From Erpobdella octoculata (taxonomy: Eukaryota; Annelida; Clitellata; Hirudinida; Erpobdellidae): a stretch of 64,000 bases of DNA. Numbering within the stretch: the first letter of the stretch is position 1; every line of letters starts with the position of its first letter. This document shows, one piece after another, positions 26,415 through 37,082 of the stretch. The notes beneath the pieces were generated by a model, which was not told where the DNA came from, ran no database searches, and was given only the letters and a program-made list of their open reading frames with translations. The position numbers and the translations under genes are program-made. The stretch covers positions 18,457,637-18,521,636 of the forward strand of contig OZ022247.1 of the NCBI GenBank assembly GCA_963978895.1, given 5' to 3'.

Positions 26415-28619
26415 CTGCAACTTTACAATTTTTTATCCATGTTAGATAGCTCAGATGAGTAAAAAACACATTACAGCAAAATTTATTTTTCATCAACTTT
26501 TTTGAATTTGTATGAATTATTATTTATACAAATCGAATCATCATTTGTATGAATTGTCATTTGAATAAATCATACATTGCAAAAACAAGTATATAACTAA
26601 ATCAATTATTGTTGATATAACATTTTTCAAATAAGCTAAAACAAGAACCAATATTAATTCAATGTTTATTTCTTAATAGCTTATATATGTCACTAAGAGT
26701 CGAATCCATAAATGAAAAAAAAACTGAAAAAGGGAAAATAATTAATTTACTGCCCCCCTTTAGTCACATTACAACAACATTTGCATACAATACATTAACA
26801 CAAATAATAATTTTATTTTCACAGGCACATTAGGTTTTCATTACAGTCTGCTGGGCCAGATTTGCTGAGTGATCATCATTTTCAGGCAATTGAGACAAAC
26901 TTAGTCCCGAGACAGAATAGTTTTCAACAGAATAATCTGTAGCTCAATGAGATGTCCAATGATCTGAGCCCTTGCAAAAATAGGGCTGTCGTAGATGAAT
27001 CAGTTGGGTCAGTTGAGAAGGTTGGACAGTTTTTTGTGATTACTGATCTTGTATTTGGAGGCATGGGGGACGTTGGAGAGTCAGAGGTTGACTATATATT
27101 ACAGTTACTTGGGACCGAGTAAGGGCTTGACCATTCTAAGAAGCCCTTATACACTTGGCAATATCGTAACAATATATAACTTATTACCAGATAAAAATGA
27201 AGCCAATAATTAACTGAGCTAGCTAGAAAGCTTGATAAAAGTTATAAAAGATAAACATTCTTAGTGAAATTAAAAAGAAAATTTAACTTTTTAATGCAAT
27301 CTGGCAAATAAGCAAGCCAAATAACAGCAGCTATCAATAAACTGCACAACAGGACAGCAAGAGAATGACGTCTGCCACTTAGACAATCAGTTGAACTGAT
27401 TTGATGACATGTGCATGAAGCTAGAAACGAAATATAAATGAAAACCTGAATGATATTTACACAACTGAATATAAATAATCATGACTATATCAAAAAATTA
27501 AAATATAGAAATCCCTCTAGTCACCTTTCATACAAGCAGTCCTAAATTTACCCTAAAATAAAAAATTAAAAAATTCTTGCCAGAAACACAATAGTTTCTT
27601 ATATTTCTCTGGCATGAAAAAATACATACATATGGAAAGAATTCTTGCATTAATGAAATGGATTTGCATATGCAATAAAATGCATGGATGGATCTACATA
27701 TGCATGGAAAATAAATATAAGCTATGCTTGTATAGATCTACATATGCATGGAAAAGATCTACAGATGCATAGAAAGAAATACTACATTCATGAAGAGAAC
27801 CTATGCATGCAAAGGATCTACATATGTTAAGAAATTACCTATGCATGAAAAAGATTACATAACGCATGAATGGAGTTTTGTATGGATGGAAAAGTCTACT
27901 TATGCATGGAAGGTATTACATATGCATTAATGGATCTATGCAAGCATGGAAAAAATCTAAATATGCATGGGAAAATATTACATAGACTTGAATAAACCTT
28001 TGTATGCACAGAAAGAATCTACATGTGCATGAAAAGAAATTACTTATGAATGTCATCTGAATTGTTGTCAGGTACAAACAATGATGAATAAAAACAAATA
28101 TTAAAATCTTAGTGCATTGAAAGGATCTAAGGATAAGTTTGCCTGGAAAAGTTGAAAAATATTTCAAATCATTGTCACATCACAATAGTAACAACTTTTT
28201 TATGGTTTATGGCTCTTTTAAGAATTTCTTGCATTGCTTTTTATTGCAAAAATTTGCCCAAGCTTTTGTTTACTGCATGGCCTTCATAAATTAACCCATA
28301 ATTTTTCTTTTGTTCAATATACACCACTAAAGACACAACAAGAACAAAAACATAACAGGTGGAAATATTAAAACAAAAACTTTTTCAGAACAATGCTAAA
28401 CGGACTGAAAAAGAGAAAATAATTTTATCGCTTTTGTTTATAGTTATATTATAGTTAAAACTTTCTCAGTTCATTTTTAATATGAGCGTGTTTTAAAAAA
28501 AAAGGTTTTTTTAATATTTTAAATTTATATTTGTTATTAGTCTTCTGTTTGTAGTGATGTACTGCTAAACTGTCAGTTTATTGCTAATAATTTTTTTGCT
28601 TCATAGAATATTAATCAAT
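26415..28619. other. ABL upstream region or first intron
   Basis: Must contain or precede the missing 5' exon(s) of ABL. At about 26840-27130 the minus strand has an interrupted open stretch (contains TALFLQGLRSLDISLSYR) that looks like a remnant of a dispersed repeat and does not fit ABL. The ATGCAT repeat below occupies 27630-28060. Confidence 0.4.
27630..28060. repeat. Degenerate ATGCATGG minisatellite
   Basis: A loose array of about 30-35 bp units built on ATGCATGGAAAAGATCTACA with many variants; the ATGCAT core (self-complementary) recurs more than ten times. Not coding. Confidence 0.7.
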
Positions 28620-28631
28620 TGTTCAAATTGT

Positions 28632-28830
28632 CTATATATATAAATGACTTTATGTCTGTCTGTCTGTATGTATGTATGTATGTATGTCCTTTATGCATTG
28701 CTACACCATTCATCCAATCGTAATGAAATTTTCACAAAATCTTGAAAGTCAATAGGAAAAAGGTTTTTGTGAAAAAAATTAAAATCGGTCACAAAATGAG
28801 TATTGTAAACAATAGAAGAAAACAGTTTTT
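28632..28830 (+). mobile_element. Isolated family-A 5' end
   Basis: Plus-oriented TCTATATATATAAATGAC start, (TCTG)n/(TATG)n, then the conserved domain TGCATTGCTACACCATTCAT and GGTCACAAAATGAG. No minisatellite or 3' end follows. Confidence 0.65.
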
Positions 28831-29208
28831 TATATGCTTTTATTTATTAACTTCCACTTGTCCAGATGTCCATGGGATATCAGCGAACGTTTTGAAGTTC
28901 AGAATATCATTATAAAACTCACCTAGATCAAAACATTTTATAATTTAATTAAACAAAAACAAAATTTAAGAAACAAAAATTAATAGAAAATAAATTGATG
29001 AAGCATAAGATAATGACGACAAAAATTTTCATCGTCATAGTAACTACAAACATCATTTGTTTACTATTCACCAGAGTAATATTTGTACTATACGATGTCG
29101 CTTTAAAATATTTAGTTATTTTAAAAGCATCTTTTTAATTTTTTAAATTAAATTTTACTTGTTTGTAAATCCCTTCTAGTTTAAACTTGTTTTTTTAGAA
29201 TACTTGAG

Positions 29209-29358
29209 ATAGATACATAGATACATAGATACATACATACATACATACATACATACATACATACATACATACATACATACATAGATGCATGCATGCATAC
29301 ATACATACATACATACATACATACATACATACATACATACATACATACATACATACAT
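29209..29358. repeat. (CATA)n tetranucleotide repeat
   Basis: About 150 bp of CATA/GATA repeat; periodic Met/Tyr/Val/Cys frames from it are artefacts. Confidence 0.95.
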
Positions 29359-29359
29359 T

Positions 29360-31850
29360 TGAAATTATGTTATGTTTATAGATAAAATCATTTTTTAATT
29401 TAAAAATTAATTATAATTTTTTAATTAATTTTATAAATTAATTATAATTTTTTTCAGAATTTTTTCCAATTTAATAGAATGCATTGTCATGCAGAACAAG
29501 CATATATTTCAATTTTCAGCTCGACTGAATCCAGGGAAGTTTGTAATTTTCCCTTTTAAGATTTCTCGGCAATCAAGACTGACAGTGAAATAAATATAAA
29601 GGATTAGAATGTTTGAAATTAGGACATTAAACATGCATTGATATAATTTACATTATAAATTTTAATAAATAATTAAATTCTTGAAAAATTAAACAACCTT
29701 TTTTAATAACTTGGGGCTTGACTTGCTGTCCTCCCATTGATGCCTTTTGAAGTAAAAAAATCCTTTGTAACTTATTCAATAACAATAATAATAATACAGT
29801 TAATTAAATAAGCTACTTATATAAGCAATTGATTATAAATAATTCTATAAATATACCAAGATAATAAATTAGTTTCAAACTTCCTGGTAGTACTTGTTAA
29901 TAGTTAAATTAAATGAAAAAAATAATGGTATCAGCACACAATAAAAGCCATTATAAATAAAGTATGCATTTGATAAAGTTAAGTAGTTTTTATAGCTTGC
30001 TATCAATCATTGAAATTTAGGACAGTTTATTCAAAGAACTTGAATAGATAAAAACCCTAAAAAAATACAAAAACTGATATCATAGCTTCCTGGTTCAGAT
30101 TCCATTCAGCGTAACTTACCTAATTTCATAATTAGTAGGGCTTTTATTGGCATCCTAGCTAAACCTTAAATTGATCACAGGTTGTGTTTTAAGTCGAATG
30201 CTGCATGCAAACCTAGTCTTTAAAAAAACACATTTTTGGCATAATCATATCTAATTAGTCACAAAAAATCCAATATATGAAAATACATGTATGTATATAT
30301 CTATTGGCATCAAATTAAGTACCTGAACCAATTTTACTGATGGTTTGTGTTAATTTTGCAAAATAATCTGCTAACTGATTGGTGCTTGTGACCAAAAAAC
30401 CAAAAAAACGAGAGCAATGCTGGGTATTCTAGCTAGTTTCTAATAAACAAGAATTAGATCTAATATTATGCTTGATCTGGGACTTCTGGGAATCTGTTTA
30501 CTTACACCTGAGCCATGCATTTCATTCAATACATTTCAACAACATTTAAATGGGAATTCAATAGGTTGCCATTCATTTTTTTTTATCAAACCAATAAAAC
30601 AAGAAGCAAATCATTTGATGTTTTATAAATATTACTACATGTCACAATACTGAAGATATTAATTGTAGCAACACTTAGTTTCATACAATCGCGACTTGCT
30701 TTTAAATTTGACGAGTAGTTGAAGGAAAAATCAAATCTCGCTCAAACATTGGCAGTCAGTCCACTGTTAGGCAGTGAAAGTCACAGTGCATAAACGAGTG
30801 TGGAAGGGCACCTGATAGTCCTGGCTGGCTGGGTAATTGCTGCATAATAGCCATACAATGAGAAAGCACACAAGTAGTGAACATCAATGCAGAAATCCTT
30901 ACAAGCATACAGTGAAACTACAAATAATTTTATGTCTTTGAAATACGATGTTTGGGTAATTCGTTAAAAGAGTTTCATCCTAAATTTCATTAAAAAAAAT
31001 TATAATTTTAGACGACAAACTTGTTAAAATTTAAAATTACTTCCTTATTAGACAGTAACAAGTATCATTCAAGAATGATTTACTATAACAACATTACATC
31101 CTGCATGGGCATAGTTGAAACTATTGTAAGGAATTTTGAGAGTGTGCAGTTGCCTGTCAGGTAAAAATATAAATATATATAAAGATCAATATTAAATATT
31201 CAATTATTGTTTTACCACCAATTAGATGACAGCTTAAAGCAGGTTTTTTATTTTGTTATTATTGATTATAATCTTTCACTCCAGGTGTTTTAAGACAGAA
31301 ATAAACAATATAAGAACAAATTATTTTTCCAAAATTACAATTCCATATGATTTTTTAATTCATTTGAAGATGATGACATAAAAAATCTTCAATTATGAAA
31401 TGGTCAAGAGTGAAGCTGGTTTTTTTATCTCTTTGCAAAATCTTCTAAATTCATCTAGCTGGTGTTTTTGATCTGCAATTAAGCCCCAATACTCAATGCT
31501 TTCCTATCTCTGAAAATTTAACTTAAAGATAACTAACTCTTATTTAGCTAGTTTAACTCTTTTTATATTCTTCTACTGCTTTAAACAACCCTGTTTTGTA
31601 AAAGCCTATTTTTTTAGACTATGGTCTGGTCAAAACTTAACAAGCCCGATCCTAAAAAAATAATTATATAATATCATAATATCATATTGTTCTGGTTAAT
31701 TTAATTCTAAATGATAAGCTTTCAGGAGTCAACTGAGACCAAATTCCTGTTATTTGTTTATAACTTCTTTGCATACAAATCACTTTAAGTGCCTATGTAC
31801 GACCATAAAAGGTAATAAAATTCAAATTTAGTTTATGTAACAATGTTTGA
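29360..31850. other. AT-rich intergenic DNA
   Basis: No gene, RNA or defined mobile element recognised. The open frames are short and lack codon structure. Confidence 0.45.
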
Positions 31851-31867
31851 AAGCTTCAAGCAACTTT

Positions 31868-32165
31868 AAGCAAATCTATTTTACGTTTCATGGACTAAAA
31901 GAAGTCAGGAAGGAGTGGAAAAGAAAAAATTAGCGCGAGCGAAAACGGGAGAGCAACCGTGAGCGAGAACAGAAAAGTGACCGGAAATGGGAAAGCGATC
32001 GGGAACGCGACTGGGAACGGGAAAGCGATCGGGAACGCGACTGGGAACGGGAAAGCGACCGGGAACAGGAAAGCGATCGGTAAAAGGAAAGAGACCGGAA
32101 GCGGAAAAGCAAGCAGGAAAGGAAATGGGAGCAAGAGAGAAAAACGATAAAAAAAACCCTGAGCA
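31868..32165 (+). mobile_element. Family-A fragment lacking its 3' end
   Basis: Begins with AGCAAATCTATTTTACGTTT, the same sequence that starts block B' at about 60520, then GGGAAAGCGATCGGGAAC minisatellites, then AACCCTGAGCAACGCTTATA, where the hairpin and CTAG have been lost into a (TA)n tract at 32170-32239. Confidence 0.65.
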
Positions 32166-32168
32166 ACG

Positions 32169-32239
<71 letters not shown>

Positions 32240-32250
<11 letters not shown>

Positions 32251-32450
32251 AATATCGTGTCATAGTGTTTGACTTCAAACTCCTCCGAAACGGCTGAACC
32301 GATTTTTATGAAATTATTTGTGTACATTTGGTAGGTCTGAGGATAGGTTGTAGGCTATTTAGAATATTGTTTCTAAAATTATTTTACAAAGTTATAATGG
32401 AAAAACAAAGAGGTGCAATTATGTCCTTTTCATAGGTAAATGTAACAGAT
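32240..32450 (+). mobile_element. Family-B (Helitron) 5' end fragment
   Basis: Plus-oriented copy of the 5' domain seen at 9820-9984 and 36890-37082 (TCGTGTCATAGTGTTTGA, AACGGCTGAACCGATTTT, GTACATTTGGTAGGTC). No 3' end follows before the next element starts at 32476. Confidence 0.65.
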
Positions 32451-32475
32451 AGAAATGCATATATATAAATATATA

Positions 32476-32647
32476 TCTATATATATAAAAATGAATGTTT
32501 GTATGTATGTTCTTTATGCATTGCTACACCATTCATCCGATCGTAATGAAATTTTCACCCAACCTTGAGAGTCAAGGGGAATCAAATATAGAGAAAAAAA
32601 ATTGAAATCCTTCACAAAATGAGCGGAGCGGGTGAGTGAGCGGGAAC

Positions 32648-32723
<76 letters not shown>

Positions 32724-32978
32724 CATATACATATATAAATGGGCAAAAACGGGAGGCCAACTGAGAGCAAAAGATAAAGCGGGAAAGGGAAAGCGACCGA
32801 GAACGGGAAAGCAACCGGGAGCGGGAATGCGACCGGGAGCTGGAAAACGACCGAGAGCGGGAAAGCGACCGGGAGCGGAAAAGCAACTGGGAACACGACG
32901 GGAACGGGAAAGCGGAGAAGGAAACAAACATTAGAAAAACCTCTAAAAACCCCGGGCAACGCCGGGTGCCCCCGCTAG
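32476..32978 (+). mobile_element. Complete family-A element
   Basis: 5' end TCTATATATATAAAAATG at 32476; conserved domain (TGCATTGCTACACCATTCAT); (TA)n at 32650-32720; GGGAAAGCGACCGGGAGC minisatellites (32780-32920); CCCGGGCAACGCCGGG hairpin (32951-32966) and CTAG at 32975-32978. It directly precedes the gene-like exon series. Confidence 0.8.
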
Positions 32979-33020
32979 TATATATATATATTTTGGATGC
33001 CAGGAGTGGACCCACCAAAA

Positions 33021-34116
33021 ATGTCAGAAAGAGATATCCTTAAGCAATACAGATTAGCAATTAAAGGTTTATTTTCATTTAATTTGTTTTTTTTGGTCGC
33101 ATTTTAACACAACTGGTTCATTACATTTACTTTGGAAAACTTTATCGTAGGTAATTCGCAATTGCAATATGTGTGTGTTTCATGCATTCTTAAAGAAGAA
33201 ACGGAAGGTGTGTATTATTGAGATATTTTAAATAGTGGTTTTTATATATAAAAACACTGGTTAATTATCGAAAATGTTCATAAAAACAAGGTAAAACCGT
33301 TTGACGAAGTTTCCCTTTCTAAGAAGTACAATTGTTTGTTGAATTTGTTTTTTGGATAATTTATATTGGATTAATAGAACAACAACTATTATTTTGATAT
33401 AGGAATGGTAATTGAGAGCCAAAAAGAAGAAATAAAAGACAAAAAAGTTCAGATTAACGATATAATAATTATTTCTGACAGCGAAGGTGAGCTCGAAGGC
33501 GCTGTGAAAGTTTCTTTGATTGATAAGTTTTTCATGATACCAATTACGATTTTTTCTATAGGCGAGTTGGAAGAAATTGATGTTGAAAAAAAGAAGATTG
33601 TGCTGGAAAAGAAAACAAGAAATTAAAAGAAGAAACACAAGCTAACCAAAACGAACTAGTGTGTGTTTATGATAGCGATGGTAAATACTAACTTATGCCA
33701 ATATAAAATTTAATTATTTGTACTTGTTCCAATATTGCATTAAACAACATAATTTCTTTAAGATGGGTTGAAGTGTTACAGCACTGAAGAAGAATTTGAA
33801 GACAATGGCGGAAATAAAAATGAACTAAAAAGCGACGAAGGTAAATACAAATGATTTTGAACAGTTTATAAAATATTACAGCCCAACAGTAATTTAGTTT
33901 TATATTTGTAATTTACTTCGATTTTAAGACTCTGATGAAGATGAACCCATGTTCTCAATTCTTGAAAACGCTACAACACGCAGCAAAGACATGCTGTACG
34001 ATCCGCGTATCCATGCGCTAATTGTTGAGAAAAAAGACCTAAAAAACAATAAATATTTTGGACGTGTGCACATCGATCAAAATCTTTTAAAGACAGAAAG
34101 TAGTAAAAGAAAGTAA
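33021..34116 (+). pseudogene. Unrecognised multi-exon gene, frame broken
   Basis: Six exon-like blocks: 33021-33066, 33151-33207, 33403-33486, 33562-33680, 33763-33840, 33929-34116, each bounded by AG and GT (stop TAA at 34114). All internal junctions are phase 1 and most begin with a Gly or Asp codon. Translations include MSERDILKQYRLAIK, NSQLQYVCVSCILKEE, acidic IIIISDSE and EEEFEDNGG stretches, and LYDPRIHALIVEKKDLKNNK near the end; about 150 residues. Block 4 is 119 bases where 120 would keep frame: the frame shifts at an A7 run near 33590 and otherwise meets a stop. I do not recognise the family. It lies between two same-direction rolling-circle 3' ends (32978 and 34844), so it may be a captured host fragment. 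An assembly error in the A run would make it intact. Confidence 0.5.
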
Positions 34117-34169
34117 TTTATTGACTCAGAATAAACATTTGAACATGCTAATTGTTAGTGTTTTTAGCA

Positions 34170-34690
34170 GCATGCAGAGGAAGAGTTGTTCAAACCGGTT
34201 TCCATTACAATTGCACACAGTCCCATACTTGCCTACCGAATCAATCCATCCCGGAGCAAAAAAAAAATCAGCACTGCAATGATAGAAAAAGGCAAAGCTC
34301 AATCACACATTGGATCGAAACAGATTGTTATGGATTCCTAGTTGGAACACAATGCCGATGCTTCAATTCTTCCAAAGTTCTCCACACTAAAGAGGTACAT
34401 AAACGTGAAACTATTTTTTTTATCGACATTTCTTTCTTATTCAACAAATCTGCTTCTAGACTAGTTAACAAGCATCGGCAACAAAGCAGACCATCTCAGC
34501 CGGCAAGTCTGGAAGTGGAAATACTTATCCAGCATTTGCCAGCAATTTTTCTGATAAAGGATATAAGAATCAAAGGGGTGCGCCATCTACATCTGGCAAC
34601 AGAAAAACAATTAGAGATCGGAAGAATCTATAGGAATTTCAATATGGATGCAACTTTTGAGGTATATTTTAAATGTGAGTAACAGTCAGA
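34170..34690 (+). pseudogene. Further gene-like exons with stops
   Basis: After an acceptor at about 34169 an open stretch reads VSITIAHSPILAYRINPSR then MIEKGKAQSHIGSKQIVMDS, then an in-frame TAG, and continues LEHNADASILPKFSTLKR to a donor (GTACAT) near 34395. A second block starts after CTTCTAG at about 34461. No single frame is open through both. Function unknown; it may belong to the preceding exon series. Confidence 0.35.
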
Positions 34691-34743
34691 CACATATAAA
34701 ATGAAATTTAATTATTTTAAAGGTGGTGCAGCGACCTTTTTAC

Positions 34744-34844
34744 CAGCGACGGGAACGGGAAAGCGGAGAAGGAAACTGGAGCGAGAGAGACAAACATTAG
34801 AAAAACCTCTAAAAACCCCGGGCAACGCCGGGTGCCCCCGCTAG
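34744..34844 (+). mobile_element. Family-A 3' end, lacking a 5' end
   Basis: GCGACGGGAACGGGAAAGCG, then AGAAAAACCTCTAAAAAC, hairpin CCCGGGCAACGCCGGG and CTAG at 34841-34844. Nothing of the 5' half is present upstream; the gene-like exons come immediately before it. Confidence 0.75.
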
Positions 34845-35029
34845 TAAATAAATAAATAAAAATGATGTTTTAATTGTTCATGTTAATTAAGTTCTGTTGA
34901 CTTTGAAGCATTCCCAACGTTTAGGAAAAGTTTTGAGCATTTGAGTTTTGAACAAACCACGTTATTATTTATTTGCTCAAAACATTTAGTTAGTTTCTGT
35001 AATAAAGCAGTCTAATATAGCTCAACTCG

Positions 35030-35480
35030 ACACCGTGTGATATCTTGTAAAACGGATCGACTAAGCCGTTGTATGGATAATTTGTTACTTTTCAAGTTAT
35101 AGGGGCAGGTAACTATCAATAAAAATCTCCCCTAGCGACTACAGCGAAACGACTTCAATTCACCGCAGACTGATATCATGGTTCTGTATAAATATAACAC
35201 AGAGAGGGCAAGAAGTCGTTGTATAGACAGTAGATGTGCCAGTCTGTGATACATATATCCGGGTGGTGTTGCTTAATGCTGGTCTCCAACTGCATTCGCC
35301 GGGCGGGTGGCTTCGTGTGGTGGGGTAGCCCTAGTTGCTCCTAAGCAACAGAATTTTACCCATCGCGACTGTGAGGTTTTTGGTCGCGAAAGTGGGCGAA
35401 GTCACGATGAAAATGCTCACGGTAACGAAATGGCTTTCGCGACGACTTGGCCTGTACCCGAAACAAACAATTATATTATA
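35030..35480. other. GC-richer island with TATA motif, unidentified
   Basis: Unlike its AT-rich surroundings. It contains TGTATAAATATAACACAG (TATA-like, about 35186) and, downstream, CGCCGGGCGGGTGGCTTCGT. It lies between two rolling-circle 3' ends. It could be a solo LTR or another promoter-bearing element, but I found no clear TG...CA ends or target duplication. Confidence 0.35.
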
Positions 35481-35599
35481 AAGTATTCCTAGTTAACGAT
35501 TAATTAATTTTGGTTTGCTTGGCTAGTGTTTATTACTTACATGATTAATAATATAACTGAAAAATATGAAAAGCGAAACAACATAATATTATAATTATA

Positions 35600-36766
35600 C
35601 TAGCTGACCCAGCAAACGTTGTTTTGCCTTATAAAATATTTTAGTTTTTTTTATTAAAAGTTTAATGTACAAATTATGTCAATTTAAAAAAAAAACAATA
35701 TCTAAGAGCAATCAAGTGTACAATGTTTTTTGTCACACCATCTTTAGCCAACACAAACAAACTGGATGGTTTGCCCTCGCGATAACATGCCACGTATAAC
35801 TGTCCGTGAGAAAAATATGGAGTGCCCAAATCTAAGCCACAAACAAACATCGTTTGGCATAACGACTTATTAATTGTCATTGCGAATGCTAATCTAATTG
35901 TAAATTGAATTCATTTGAATTCATTATGCACTTCTGTAGAAATTATTGGGATCTGTGGCAGCAAAACACCTTTGCCTCAGAACTTGCCATTCAAAATGCT
36001 GGCTTCAACAATGTTTTTCATCAATTTTTTAATTACTAATCGCGTGCCATTGCACAGCCGCGGTGGGTTCAAATTCCGAAGTAGAATAACCGGAGATCCA
36101 ACTTTAAATTGTAGATGATGCGGTGACATGCCTGGCAAATCCAATGAGTTCAAAAACTCTGTTGGATAATTTACGGCTTCGCTGGCATCGCAAACTGTAT
36201 CAATCGATTTGTATGACACCAATTCGCCTGGCAACAACTGCTGTATCTTAAAATTTAAATCATTGACATCCACATTTTTTGCTGCCAAAATGACTCTTTC
36301 TGCCAGCCACTCATGATTCAGCACTGTGGTCATGGATGATTGCTTTTTTATGTTGCACATTGCTCAAGTGCTGAATGAGCTGTTCTGCCTCCATCCAATA
36401 AAGTTGCTGCAATGTCAGACATTGCAACGGCCAAAGCAATGCCATTATTTGATCATATTTCGGCGAGAATTAAAAAAATGAGAAATGTTTTCCCAGTTCC
36501 ACCTGGTTCATCCAAAAAAAAGAATCCACCTTGTCCTTCCAAAACTGCCAGTATAATGCGGTCGTAAATCATTCTTTGTTCATCAGTCATTAGTGGAACA
36601 TAGCGAGTAACAAACGCTGCCATTTCTACAATATTGTACCGCAGTTCAGCTGAAAGGAATCTGCCATGTTGTTGACCTCAAAATGCAAGAAGATAAACAT
36701 TTTCAATCTCAGACAGTTAAAGATACTCTTTTATAGGAAACAGTATCAATGTAAATCATTGATCAA

Positions 36767-36865
<99 letters not shown>

Positions 36866-37082
36866 GTCTATCTGTTAGATTTTCCTATAAAAAGGGCATA
36901 TTTGCACCTTTTTGTTTTTCCAAAATAACTTTTTCAAATAATTAAAAAAAAATATTCTAAACAGCCATGGACCTATCCTCAGAACTACCAAATGTACACA
37001 AAAAATTTCATAAAAATCGGTGCAGCCGTTTCGGAGGAGTTTTATTTCAAACACTATGACACGAGATTTTTATATATATAGA
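35600..37082 (-). mobile_element. Helitron with decayed PIF1-type helicase
   Basis: Minus-oriented. 3' end CTAG at 35600 with hairpin GCTGGGTCAGC; 5' end TCTATATATATAAAAATC at 37082; (TA)n at 36771-36860. Internal minus-strand pieces match the C-terminal helicase of Helitron Rep-Hel proteins. About 1.5 kb long, so the Rep domain and most of the helicase are missing: an internal deletion derivative. Confidence 0.85.
35674..36660 (-). pseudogene. Helitron helicase remnant (PIF1-like)
   Basis: From the right: a Walker A segment (QGGFFFLDEPGGTGKT, about 36485-36535), then ALAVAMSDIAATLLDGGRTA; a jump that removes the middle motifs; then the open block 36360-35977 (LPGELVSYKSIDTV, LPGMSPHHLQFKVGSPVILL, NPPRLCNGTRLVIKKL), stops, and finally TINKSLCQTMFVCGLDLG and FSHGQLYVACYREGKPSS (helicase motifs V/VI region). 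Several stops and at least one deletion make it non-functional. In an intact element this helicase drives rolling-circle transposition. Confidence 0.85.

Noticed and set aside
26840..27130. A candidate missing first exon of ABL
   Set aside because: The minus-strand stretch has stops, no fitting phase-1 donor and no ABL-like sequence; it looks like a dispersed repeat remnant.
29176..29358. Repeated MYVC protein
   Set aside because: Translation of the (CATA)n repeat.
33261..33638. Minus-strand 125-residue hydrophobic frame
   Set aside because: Antisense of the plus-strand exon series, which has consistent splice sites and phases.
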